64,000 bases of DNA, taken from the NCBI GenBank assembly GCA_025059945.1, contig JANXDC010000015.1, positions 1-64,000 of the forward strand, read 5' to 3'. Positions within the stretch are counted from its first letter, which is position 1; every line of letters starts with the position of its first letter. The stretch is from Bacteroidota bacterium. GTDB taxonomy: Bacteria > Bacteroidota > Rhodothermia > JANXDC01. The notes below the pieces were generated by a model that saw only the letters and a program-made list of their open reading frames with translations, did not search any database and had not been told where the DNA came from. Shown piece by piece: positions 44,528 to 52,324 of the stretch. Both the position numbers and the translations under genes were made by a program.

Positions 44528-47199
44528 CCCAGCAGGCGTTCCTTCCAGGCGGCTATGCGCAAAAGGGCCTCTATCGGCGTAAGCCGCACCGGATCGAGCG
44601 CCTCCAGCTCCTGGCGTATGGTATCCCAGACCGGATCCAACTCGAGCAAGGAAAGCTGCACGGCCGCGGGGGGCGGCCCCAAGGCACGCAGCCGCCGACG
44701 CGTCTGGGCTCGGCTCTGCGGCAGGCTGGGTGCGGCATTCGGGGAGCTTTCGGTCCTGAGCAGGCCCTCTAGCTCAAGTTCTTTGCTTTCCAGATAGCGC
44801 AGGATCTCCCGAGCCCGCGCCACGACCGGGGCCGGCACGCCGGCCATCTCCGCCACGTGGATCCCGTAGCTGTGGTCCGTGCTGCCCGGAACGAGTCGGC
44901 GCAGGAACACCACTCGGCCGTCCTGTTCCCGCACCAGCAGGTGATAGTTGCGGATCCGGGGGTAGAACGCGGCCAGCTCGGCTAGCTCATGATAATGCGT
45001 GGCGAACAGGGTCCGGGCCGCCACCTCGGGGTTTTCGTGCAGGTACTCGGCAATGGCCCAGGCGATCGATAGCCCATCGAAGGTGCTTGTGCCGCGGCCG
45101 ATCTCATCTAGCAGCACAAGGGAGTGCTGGGTGGCGGCATGCAAAATATGGGCGGCCTCCTGCATCTCGACCAGAAACGTGCTTTCGCCTGCGGCCAAAT
45201 TGTCCGAGGCCCCCACGCGGGTAAAAATCTTGTCCACTACCCCGATCCGAGCCGACTCGGCCGGAACAAAAGAGCCGATCTGAGCCAGGAGCACGATCAG
45301 GCCGGTCTGCCGAAGCAGGGCGGATTTGCCGGCCATGTTCGGCCCGGTGATGATCAGAATCTGCTGCTCCTCGGGGCACAGGTACACGTCATTGGGCACA
45401 TAGGCTTCCCCCGGCGGAAGCAGGCGCTCCAAAACGGGATGGCGGCCCTGACGGATGTCCAGCACCCTCGATTCGTCCACCACCGGCCGCACATAGCCGT
45501 AGCGCTCGGCCACCTCCGCCAGGTTGGCCAGAACGTCCAGCAAGGCCAGCAGCCGGGCGTTTTGCTGCAACGCCTCGGCGCGTTCGACCACGGAGGCTCG
45601 GAGCTCCTGAAAGAGCTCCTCTTCCAGGGTCAGGATCCGCTCTTGGGCCGACAGAATGCGCTCCTCTTGTTCCTTAAGGGCCGCCGTGATGTAGCGCTCC
45701 GCGTTCGCCAGCGTCTGCTTGCGGATGTAATCCGACGGCACCCGGTTTCGATGCGTATGGGTGATCTCGATGTAGTAGCCGAAGACCCGATTGTAGCCCA
45801 CCTTAAGCGACGGAATCCCGGTCCGGGCCGCCTCCTCGGCCCGAAAGCGCTCCATCCAGGCCGTGACGTCGCGCACAAGAGCGCGCAACGCGTCCAGCTC
45901 GGCATGGTAGCCGTCCCGGATCACCCCGCCGTCGGCGAGCGCGGCCGGCGGACTGGGCGCAAGCGCGCGCTCAAGGCGCTCTAAGAGCTCCGAACACGGG
46001 TCGAGTTCCTCGCGCACGGTGCTGAGCAAGCTGCTTGTGCAGCCCTCAAGCAACTCTCGTATCCGAGGCAGCTGCCTTAAAGAGAGCCGGATCTGCGCCA
46101 GGTCCCGAGGCCCGGCGCGCCCCGTGCAGATGCGCCCCACCAGACGCTCGATGTCCGCCACCTCACGCAAGGCGGCCCGAATGGCCTCGCGCCGGCGGCG
46201 CTGCTCGAAGAGCTCTTCAACGGCCTCCAGGCGGCGCTCGATTCGGTCCGGTCGCCTCAAGGGGCGCAGCAGCCATTGCCTTAGCAAGCGTGCGCCCATA
46301 GCCGTTTGGGTTTGATCTAAGATGCCAATCAGCGTGCCGTCTTGAGTGCCCTCTTGCAGGGGGCGCGTAAGCTCGAGGTTGCGCTGGGTGGCCGGATCGA
46401 GCACCATGTGCTCGTCGCTCTGATAAAGCGCGAGCTTGCGCACATGCTCCAGACGCCCCCGCTGGGTTTCTTGGGCGTAGTGCAGCGCGGCACCCGCGGC
46501 GATAACACCCGCCCGATACGCCTCCACCCCAAAGCCCTTAAGAGAGTGGGTGCGAAAGTGGCGAACGAGCACTGCATAGGCGTACTCAAAGGCCCAGACC
46601 CAGTCGTCGAGCCATGTTACGGGGGCGGCTACGCCCAGAACCTGCACGCGCTCTCGGTGCCGCCGATCCGCCAGCAGTTCAGCCGGGGCCAGGGTCTGCA
46701 GCTGCTCGATAAGCTCCCAGTCCGAGGCGCATTCCGCGAGTGCGAACTCACCTGTGCTCACATCCAAAAAGGCCAGCCCGATCCGGTCGGCCCCGAAGTG
46801 CACGGCAACAAGGTAATGGCTACGCCGATGATCCAGGATGCGCTCGCTAAACACGACACCCGGGGTGACGACCTCCACTACGTCGCGTTTGACGACTTTT
46901 TTAGCCAACTTGGGGTCTTCGAGCTGTTCGCAGATCGCCACCCGGTAGCCGGCCCGCACAAGCTTCGGCAAATAGGTCTCGAGAGCATGATACGGAAAGC
47001 CCGCCAAGGGCACATCAGCCGCCGCGCCGTTGGAGCGCTTCGTGAGGGTGATCCCCAGCACGCGGGAGGTGATCTCGGCGTCCTCCCCGAAGGTTTCGTA
47101 GAAATCCCCGATCCGGAAAAGCAGAATCGCCCCCGGATAGCGCTGCTTGATGCCCCAGTACTGGCGCATGAGGGGCGTATCGACCTGGGACGGCTCCAT
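44512..47199 (-). CDS. mutS: DNA mismatch repair protein MutS
   Basis: Mismatch-recognition ATPase of 895 aa. The N-terminal mismatch-binding loop has Phe33 and Glu35 in IGDFYETF, which wedge into mispairs. Connector, lever and clamp regions follow. The C-terminal ATPase has Walker A GPNMAGKS, Walker B LVLLDEIGRGTS and ATHYHEL. The C-terminal segment (about 800-895) carries the usual tetramerisation region. MutL is not in the window. It is divergent from msrC with 67 bp between starts. Confidence 0.97.
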   Translation of the reverse strand: MEPSQVDTPLMRQYWGIKQRYPGAILLFRIGDFYETFGEDAEITSRVLGITLTKRSNGAAADVPLAGFPYHALETYLPKLVRAGYRVAICEQLEDPKLAKKVVKRDVVEVVTPGVVFSERILDHRRSHYLVAVHFGADRIGLAFLDVSTGEFALAECASDWELIEQLQTLAPAELLADRRHRERVQVLGVAAPVTWLDDWVWAFEYAYAVLVRHFRTHSLKGFGVEAYRAGVIAAGAALHYAQETQRGRLEHVRKLALYQSDEHMVLDPATQRNLELTRPLQEGTQDGTLIGILDQTQTAMGARLLRQWLLRPLRRPDRIERRLEAVEELFEQRRRREAIRAALREVADIERLVGRICTGRAGPRDLAQIRLSLRQLPRIRELLEGCTSSLLSTVREELDPCSELLERLERALAPSPPAALADGGVIRDGYHAELDALRALVRDVTAWMERFRAEEAARTGIPSLKVGYNRVFGYYIEITHTHRNRVPSDYIRKQTLANAERYITAALKEQEERILSAQERILTLEEELFQELRASVVERAEALQQNARLLALLDVLANLAEVAERYGYVRPVVDESRVLDIRQGRHPVLERLLPPGEAYVPNDVYLCPEEQQILIITGPNMAGKSALLRQTGLIVLLAQIGSFVPAESARIGVVDKIFTRVGASDNLAAGESTFLVEMQEAAHILHAATQHSLVLLDEIGRGTSTFDGLSIAWAIAEYLHENPEVAARTLFATHYHELAELAAFYPRIRNYHLLVREQDGRVVFLRRLVPGSTDHSYGIHVAEMAGVPAPVVARAREILRYLESKELELEGLLRTESSPNAAPSLPQSRAQTRRRLRALGPPPAAVQLSLLELDPVWDTIRQELEALDPVRLTPIEALLRIAAWKERLLGKERP

Positions 47200-47229
47200 G
47201 GCTCGTACCGGTTTTGGGTAAAGTTAGCC

Positions 47230-47237
47230 TATCTTTG
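47230..47237 (+). promoter_or_regulatory. Probable -7 element for msrC-lipA
   Basis: TATCTTTG is a perfect TAnnTTTG match. The predicted transcript start near 47244 leaves a leader of about 23 nt carrying AGGAG before the msrC ATG. No TTG is found 19-21 nt upstream. Confidence 0.5.
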
Positions 47238-47266
47238 GGGGCGCTTGCTAGCCAGGAGCCCGAATC

Positions 47267-47764
47267 ATGTACGCGTTTTCGATCTCAGCCCCGGACAAGG
47301 CCTCTCGCTATGTGGAGCTTTACGAGGCCCTAGAGGCCCTGCTAAAGGAGGAACGGGATTGGCTGGCGAACCTGGCCAACACGGCGGCCCTGCTGTGGAT
47401 GGCGCTACCGCAGATCAACTGGGTGGGCTTTTACCTGTATCGGGGCGGTGCGCTCGTACTGGGCCCGTTTCAGGGCAAGCCGGCCTGCGTGCGCATCCCG
47501 ATCGGCCGCGGCGTCTGCGGGACAGCCGCTGCGAAAGGCCATACGATCCGGGTGCCCGACGTAGACGCCTTCCCCGGCCACATCGCCTGCGATAGCGCCT
47601 CGCGCTCCGAAATCGTCGTGCCCATGCGCCTGGGGTCGCGGCTGCTGGGCGTTCTGGACGTCGACGCCCCCGTGTTGGCCCGCTTCGACGAAACGGACGA
47701 GGAGGGACTAGAGCGCGTGGTCTCGATGCTGGTGCGCGCCACGGACTGGCCCGATTCCTGGTGA
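47267..47764 (+). CDS. msrC: Free methionine-(R)-sulfoxide reductase (GAF domain)
   Basis: Cytosolic enzyme reducing free Met-R-sulfoxide with thioredoxin. The 165-aa GAF protein has Cys74, Cys84 and Cys108, spaced exactly as Cys84/Cys94/Cys118 of the E. coli enzyme, within KPACVRIPIGRGVCGTAA and FPGHIACDSASRSEIVVP. AGGAG precedes the ATG by about 10 nt. It is probably co-transcribed with lipA, 51 bp downstream; both handle sulfur or oxidation-sensitive chemistry. Confidence 0.93.
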   Translation: MYAFSISAPDKASRYVELYEALEALLKEERDWLANLANTAALLWMALPQINWVGFYLYRGGALVLGPFQGKPACVRIPIGRGVCGTAAAKGHTIRVPDVDAFPGHIACDSASRSEIVVPMRLGSRLLGVLDVDAPVLARFDETDEEGLERVVSMLVRATDWPDSW

Positions 47765-47815
47765 GGAACGACCGCGGAGGTGCGCCGTTAAGACGCTCTA
47801 GAGAGGACGGGCGGT

Positions 47816-48703
47816 ATGGATCTGACGCTTCCTGTATTGAATCCCTCTGAGCCCCCCCGGACGCGGAGGCCGGATTGGCTACGCGTAAAGCTGCCCTACG
47901 GGGGTGCATACGCGCGCGTGCGCGAGATCATCGATCAACATCGGTTGCACACGGTCTGCGAATCGGCCCGCTGCCCGAACATCGGGGAATGCTGGGGGGC
48001 CGGCACGGCTACGTTCATGATCTTGGGCAACATCTGCACGCGCTCCTGCGGCTTTTGTGCCGTGATCACGGGCCGGCCCACGGAGCTGGACCTGGAAGAG
48101 CCCTACCGCGTGGCCGAGGCCGTGCGGCTCATGGGGCTTCGTCATGCCGTGGTGACGAGCGTCAACCGAGACGAGCTGCGCGACGGCGGCGCGGCCGTCT
48201 TCGCCATGACGATTCGCGAAATCCGCCGCCTGAACCCGAATACGACCGTCGAAGTGCTCATCCCGGACTTCAAAGGCAATTGGGAGGCGCTGCAGCTTGT
48301 GCTCGATGAGCGGCCGGACGTGCTCAACCACAACATGGAGACCATCCGACGCCTGTATCCCCAGGTGCGCCCTCAGGCCCGATACGAGCGTAGCCTTGAG
48401 CTGTTGCGTCGCGCAAAAGAGGCGGATCTGGTGACGAAAAGCGGCATCATGGTGGGACTAGGGGAGAGCTTCGAAGAGGTGCTGGCGCTCATGGACGATC
48501 TTCGGGCCGTGGGCTGCGACGTGCTCACGATCGGCCAATACTTGCAACCCACGAAGCTGCACCTGCCCGTGGTCGAGTACGTCCATCCAGAGGTTTTCGC
48601 GCGCTACCGGGAGGAGGGGCTTAAGCGCGGCTTTCGCCACGTAGAGTCCGGCCCCCTGGTGCGCTCCAGTTATCACGCGGAACGGCACGTGCCGCCCCGC
48701 TAG
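47816..48703 (+). CDS. lipA: Lipoyl synthase
   Basis: Radical SAM enzyme inserting two sulfurs into octanoyl groups on lipoyl domains. The 295-aa protein has the auxiliary-cluster motif [12 protein letters not shown] and the radical SAM motif CTRSCGFC, with the C-terminal RSSYHAE that holds the serine ligand of the auxiliary cluster. LipB is not in the window. Its stop shares CTAG with the convergent TPM-domain gene. Confidence 0.97.
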   Translation: MDLTLPVLNPSEPPRTRRPDWLRVKLPYGGAYARVREIIDQHRLHTVCESARCPNIGECWGAGTATFMILGNICTRSCGFCAVITGRPTELDLEEPYRVAEAVRLMGLRHAVVTSVNRDELRDGGAAVFAMTIREIRRLNPNTTVEVLIPDFKGNWEALQLVLDERPDVLNHNMETIRRLYPQVRPQARYERSLELLRRAKEADLVTKSGIMVGLGESFEEVLALMDDLRAVGCDVLTIGQYLQPTKLHLPVVEYVHPEVFARYREEGLKRGFRHVESGPLVRSSYHAERHVPPR

Positions 48704-49350
48704 TCGGGCCGCAGGCGCAGTTCATCTGAGAGCGAATCCTGAGCCGGAGGAAGCCCCGAGGCGTGCTCCAGCACGATTCGGCGGCATTCCTCAAGAGCCC
48801 GCATAAGCCCGTCAACCGGCCGACCCTGACGGATCCCCTCTACTACGTCCAAGACAACCGGCTTCCAGACCTCTGTCGGGAGCTGCTCCGCTAAGGTTTT
48901 ATCGGGCAGCACCTCCAGCCGACGCTCAAAGAGCGAGATAAAGATCAGCACCCCAGTGCGGTTTGGGGTGGCGAAGACCTCCTCCTCCAAAAAGGCCTGT
49001 AGGGCCCGCTGATGCACGCGGCGGTCCAGGAGCGCGCGCCCCACAAGCCACCGGCGTACCGGGGCCACATAGCGCCCCATGGCCGCCCCCAGAAGACCGG
49101 ACAGCAGCGTGACCGCGATCACCTCGGTGACAGTCGGCCCCACGGCCCAGGACTGGCCCAGGCTCAGCAGGGAGGCAACGAAGAGCCCGAGCGCGGCAAA
49201 CAGAGCAAAGCCCCGCCAGGGGGCCTCTGGGTAGGGATCGCTTATGCCCACCACGTAGGGCACGATTTCGCTGCCCGTTTCGCGTTCGATTTGCGCGACG
49301 CGCTCCCGGATGCGACGTTCCTCCTCGGAGCTGAATATCTTGCGCGGCAT
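48700..49350 (-). CDS. TPM-domain membrane protein
   Basis: A 216-aa protein. The N-terminal third ([29 protein letters not shown]) and the C-terminal [20 protein letters not shown] are the two parts of a TPM (Psb32/YgcG-type) domain, here interrupted by two membrane helices (about 47-90). Other TPM proteins have weak phosphatase activity or act in complex assembly; the role here is unknown. It lies 15 bp after ychF on the same strand. Confidence 0.8.
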   Translation of the reverse strand: MPRKIFSSEEERRIRERVAQIERETGSEIVPYVVGISDPYPEAPWRGFALFAALGLFVASLLSLGQSWAVGPTVTEVIAVTLLSGLLGAAMGRYVAPVRRWLVGRALLDRRVHQRALQAFLEEEVFATPNRTGVLIFISLFERRLEVLPDKTLAEQLPTEVWKPVVLDVVEGIRQGRPVDGLMRALEECRRIVLEHASGLPPAQDSLSDELRLRPD

Positions 49351-49365
49351 TTTTTAAGAGAGCCC

Positions 49366-50457
49366 TTAGCTGAAGCGGATGTGCAAGATGTCCCCGTCTT
49401 GCACCTCGTAATGCCGTCCCTCGATGCGCACCAAGCCGGCCTCGCGAAGGGCCTGTTCGGAGCCCAGGCGCTCCCAGTCCGCAAAGCGCGTCACTTCAGC
49501 CCGGATAAAGCCCTGCTCCATGTCGGAATGAATCTTTCCCGCCGCCTGGGCGGCCCGGGTGCCCTTTCGGATGGTCCAGGCCCGGACCTCTTTGGGACCG
49601 ACGGTGAAAAACGTGATCAATCCTAAAAGCGCGTAAGCGGCGCACACCAATCGGTCCAGGCCCGACTGAGGTAGCCCCATGGCCTGCAGAAAAGCGGCTC
49701 GCTCCGAGGCGGGCAGCCGGGCGATCTGCGCCTCCAGTTCCGCGCACAGCACGAGGACCTCGGCGCCTTCGTCGCGCGCCATGCGGCGCACGGGCTCCAC
49801 CAGAGGGCCCCCGTCGGGCAGGTCGGCTTCGGCCACGTTGGCCACGTACAGCACGGGCTTCGCCGTAAGCAGGCAAAGCGGCCTCAGCAGGGCCTGCTCT
49901 TCTTCGGTGGCGCCGAACGTGCGCGCCGGACGGGCCGCGTCGAGGTGTTCCCGCAGCCGTTCCAGGAGCGCGGCCTCAAGGCGAGCTTTTTTGTCGCCCA
50001 TTCGGGCCGCTTTGCCTGCGCGCTCCAGCCGACGCAGAACGGTTTCCAGATCTTTGAGCACAAGCTCCATCTGTACGACCTGGATATCCCGCTCGGGATC
50101 AACCTCCCCCTCTACGTGGATGACGTTGGGATCCTGAAAACAACGTACGACGTGCAGAATGGCATCCACCTCCCGAATGTGGGCTAGAAACTGATTGCCA
50201 AGGCCCTCCCCCCGGGAGGCGCCGCGAACGAGCCCGGCGATGTCGACGATCTCCACGGTGGCTGGGGTGACCTTGCCGGGTCCCACCCACTGGGCTAGGC
50301 GCATCAGGCGCTCATCCGGCACGGGCACGACGCCTACGTTGGGCTCGATCGTGCAAAAAGGGTAGTTGGCCACCTCGGCCCCGGCTGCGGTCAGCGCGTT
50401 GAAAAGGGTGGATTTGCCCACGTTGGGCAGCCCCACGATGCCGCAACGTAACCCCAT
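49366..50457 (-). CDS. ychF: Redox-regulated ATPase YchF (Obg-like)
   Basis: TRAFAC-class ribosome-associated ATPase of 363 aa. G1 is GLPNVGKST, followed by DIAGLVRGASRGEGLGNQFL. The NVAEAD motif replaces NKxD, which explains ATP preference. A coiled-coil insert and a C-terminal TGS domain (FFTVGPKEVRAWTI) complete the family layout. ATG 50457 opens on the G domain; an in-frame start at 50703 lies in the upstream gene's 3' region. Confidence 0.96.
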   Translation of the reverse strand: MGLRCGIVGLPNVGKSTLFNALTAAGAEVANYPFCTIEPNVGVVPVPDERLMRLAQWVGPGKVTPATVEIVDIAGLVRGASRGEGLGNQFLAHIREVDAILHVVRCFQDPNVIHVEGEVDPERDIQVVQMELVLKDLETVLRRLERAGKAARMGDKKARLEAALLERLREHLDAARPARTFGATEEEQALLRPLCLLTAKPVLYVANVAEADLPDGGPLVEPVRRMARDEGAEVLVLCAELEAQIARLPASERAAFLQAMGLPQSGLDRLVCAAYALLGLITFFTVGPKEVRAWTIRKGTRAAQAAGKIHSDMEQGFIRAEVTRFADWERLGSEQALREAGLVRIEGRHYEVQDGDILHIRFS

Positions 50458-50485
50458 GGACGCTCTGCTTGCGAAAAAGATCCCG

Positions 50486-50493
50486 CAAAGATA
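50486..50493 (-). promoter_or_regulatory. Probable -7 element for ychF
   Basis: On the minus strand TATCTTTG, a perfect TAnnTTTG match, lies 28 nt upstream of the ychF ATG. No TTG is seen at 19-21 nt. Confidence 0.5.
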
Positions 50494-50543
50494 CGCATGA
50501 TTCCACCGCGCGCAGAAAACAGGACCGGCGTGCTCGATAAATG

Positions 50544-50575
50544 CAAGAAAGGGCCCGACCGAGTGGCCAGGCCCT
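50544..50575 (-). terminator. Terminator of the TonB receptor/T9SS cargo unit
   Basis: On the minus strand AGGGCC (50575-50570) pairs with GGCCCT (50555-50550) around a partly paired 14-nt loop, followed by TTCTTGC. It lies 29 nt past the cargo gene stop and ahead of the ychF promoter. Confidence 0.6.
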
Positions 50576-50603
50576 CTCTGCGCCTGGGGGGAGTGTGGGG
50601 AAA

Positions 50604-52244
50604 CTAGCGTCCGCGCACTACGGGCCTGTGTAGCACTTGATCCCCTACGCGAAGCTGCACGTAGTAAAGGCCGGCCGGGATCTTGCCGGCACGCCAAGTC
50701 CACTCCCGATACCCAGCCGGATGCGGACCTTCAGCAAAGCGCGCTATCTCGCGGCCCAGCAAATCGTATACGGCTAGGCGCACCGAGGCCGCCTCGGGCA
50801 AGCGCAGCCGAATGCGCACGTCCTCGACAAACGGGTTCGGGTAGACGTCTAGCTCCAGGCTTGGCGCCTCGGCGGTCGCCTCTACGGACGTGCCCACGCG
50901 GCTGTAATCCGTGTTTTGCGGATCATAGTTGGCCCAAGGCAGATCCCAGCGCGTGTTGGGATCGAAAGCCCCCACGTAGGCCACCTGCTGGAAGAAAGGG
51001 TCCTGCAGCCTGGACCAGGCGAAGCTAGCGCCTGCTACGGCGGGGCTCGTAAAGCGGGGCCTGGGGTCGAAGTCGGCCGGACGGGCCGGGTAGGGATTGA
51101 CCAGCCCCACGTCGGCCGTTGTGCTCAGCAGGCGGTTGTTCCAGGCTGGCGTTTGAAACCATGCCATCTGATCGAAACCAGAGGGAGCTCCGGAGACCCG
51201 CACCGGGGGCGAGGTGCGAATGCCAGCCACGATGAAGTTGCGCATCTCCAGCTCCCCGTCGCGAGCGGCCGTGGTGGTGACGGAGCCATCCAGCAGAAGC
51301 CCTTCGGGCCAGCCCATGACGATCGAGTTGTAAGCTGAAAGCAGCGAGGAGCGCCGAATATGCATGCCACGCCGGAAGTTCGGGCTGATGCTTGTCTGCG
51401 CCGTGGCCGCCGGTCCGATTAGGGTGACGTTGGAGAATACGGGGGACGTGCGCGGCGCGTTCGTGGTCCCCGTGCCGTCGTTATCGGACTCAAAGCCGTT
51501 GGAGCCGCCGATGTCGGCGATGTTGGGATCGCGAACGGCCAAGGCAAACTGCACGCGGCCCTGATAGCCGAAATCCGTATCAAAGTCGTCGTCTACGTTA
51601 GCGTAGCTGATCAGATAGCGCGCGTTGACCGTGCCGCCGAACCACTCGAAGGCGTCGTCGCCGCAGTAGCTTACCTGGACGTACTCGATGATCGTACCGC
51701 GGCCCACGCCGCCCAGGGTCAGGCCGTTGATCTCGTTGTCGGGCAAAAAGGCGATCCCCGGAAATTCGATGCGCACATAACGGAGCACGCCCGAGTTATC
51801 GTTGGGATCGGGATTGGCGCCTCCCCCGTAAACGGTACCCGTGCCGCCCTCGATCTCGGCCGTGCCGCCCGGCACATTGATGGGAGCGCGGCCGGCGATG
51901 ATGATCCCCCCCCAATCTCCTGGAGCGCGCTGGCCCCGAGGCTGTTGGCTGGTGAACACGATGGGGCGCGTAGGCGTGCCCTCGGCGATAATTCGGGCCC
52001 CTCGGTTGATGATGAGCGTCCCCTTAGTGGCCTTTTCTCCGAAGATGATCGTGCCGGGCTCAATGCGCAGCGTAGCCGGGGGATCGACGTTAACGAAGCC
52101 CCGCAACAGATACCGCTTCGAAGCTCGCAGCGTGATGCTGCGCGTAATACGCCCCTCTAAGACGCTATCTACGGGCGCCAGCTGTGCCCAGGCCTCCGAC
52201 AGAAAGAAGCCGATCAGGAAGCCCAGCAGTAGAAGACGTCGCAT
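50604..52244 (-). CDS. Secreted beta-helix-like protein with T9SS type A sorting domain
   Basis: A 546-aa exported protein. Signal peptide 1-21 (ends SEAWAQ). A long Gly/Asp-rich repetitive beta region (about 30-390) suggests a right-handed beta-helix, with a potentially Ca-binding acidic stretch NVDDDFDTDFG. The C-terminal 80 residues (YPNPF..., AVYDLLGREI, IPAGLYYVQL) are a type-A T9SS signal for export across the outer membrane and surface attachment. It lies 80 bp after the TonB receptor gene; such pairs are common in Bacteroidota and suggest a joint ligand. Substrate unknown. Confidence 0.85.
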   Translation of the reverse strand: MRRLLLLGFLIGFFLSEAWAQLAPVDSVLEGRITRSITLRASKRYLLRGFVNVDPPATLRIEPGTIIFGEKATKGTLIINRGARIIAEGTPTRPIVFTSQQPRGQRAPGDWGGIIIAGRAPINVPGGTAEIEGGTGTVYGGGANPDPNDNSGVLRYVRIEFPGIAFLPDNEINGLTLGGVGRGTIIEYVQVSYCGDDAFEWFGGTVNARYLISYANVDDDFDTDFGYQGRVQFALAVRDPNIADIGGSNGFESDNDGTGTTNAPRTSPVFSNVTLIGPAATAQTSISPNFRRGMHIRRSSLLSAYNSIVMGWPEGLLLDGSVTTTAARDGELEMRNFIVAGIRTSPPVRVSGAPSGFDQMAWFQTPAWNNRLLSTTADVGLVNPYPARPADFDPRPRFTSPAVAGASFAWSRLQDPFFQQVAYVGAFDPNTRWDLPWANYDPQNTDYSRVGTSVEATAEAPSLELDVYPNPFVEDVRIRLRLPEAASVRLAVYDLLGREIARFAEGPHPAGYREWTWRAGKIPAGLYYVQLRVGDQVLHRPVVRGR

Positions 52245-52324
52245 AACGGCCCTCCATTATTGGGTTGTCAAGCTAAGTTCATCACCCCACATAAAGCCGG
52301 CGTGAAGCAAGCGTTCGCATTCCA

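Noticed and set aside
46342-47595. 417-aa plus-strand frame
   Set aside because: Antisense to mutS and then out of frame with msrC, both of which have full family motifs.
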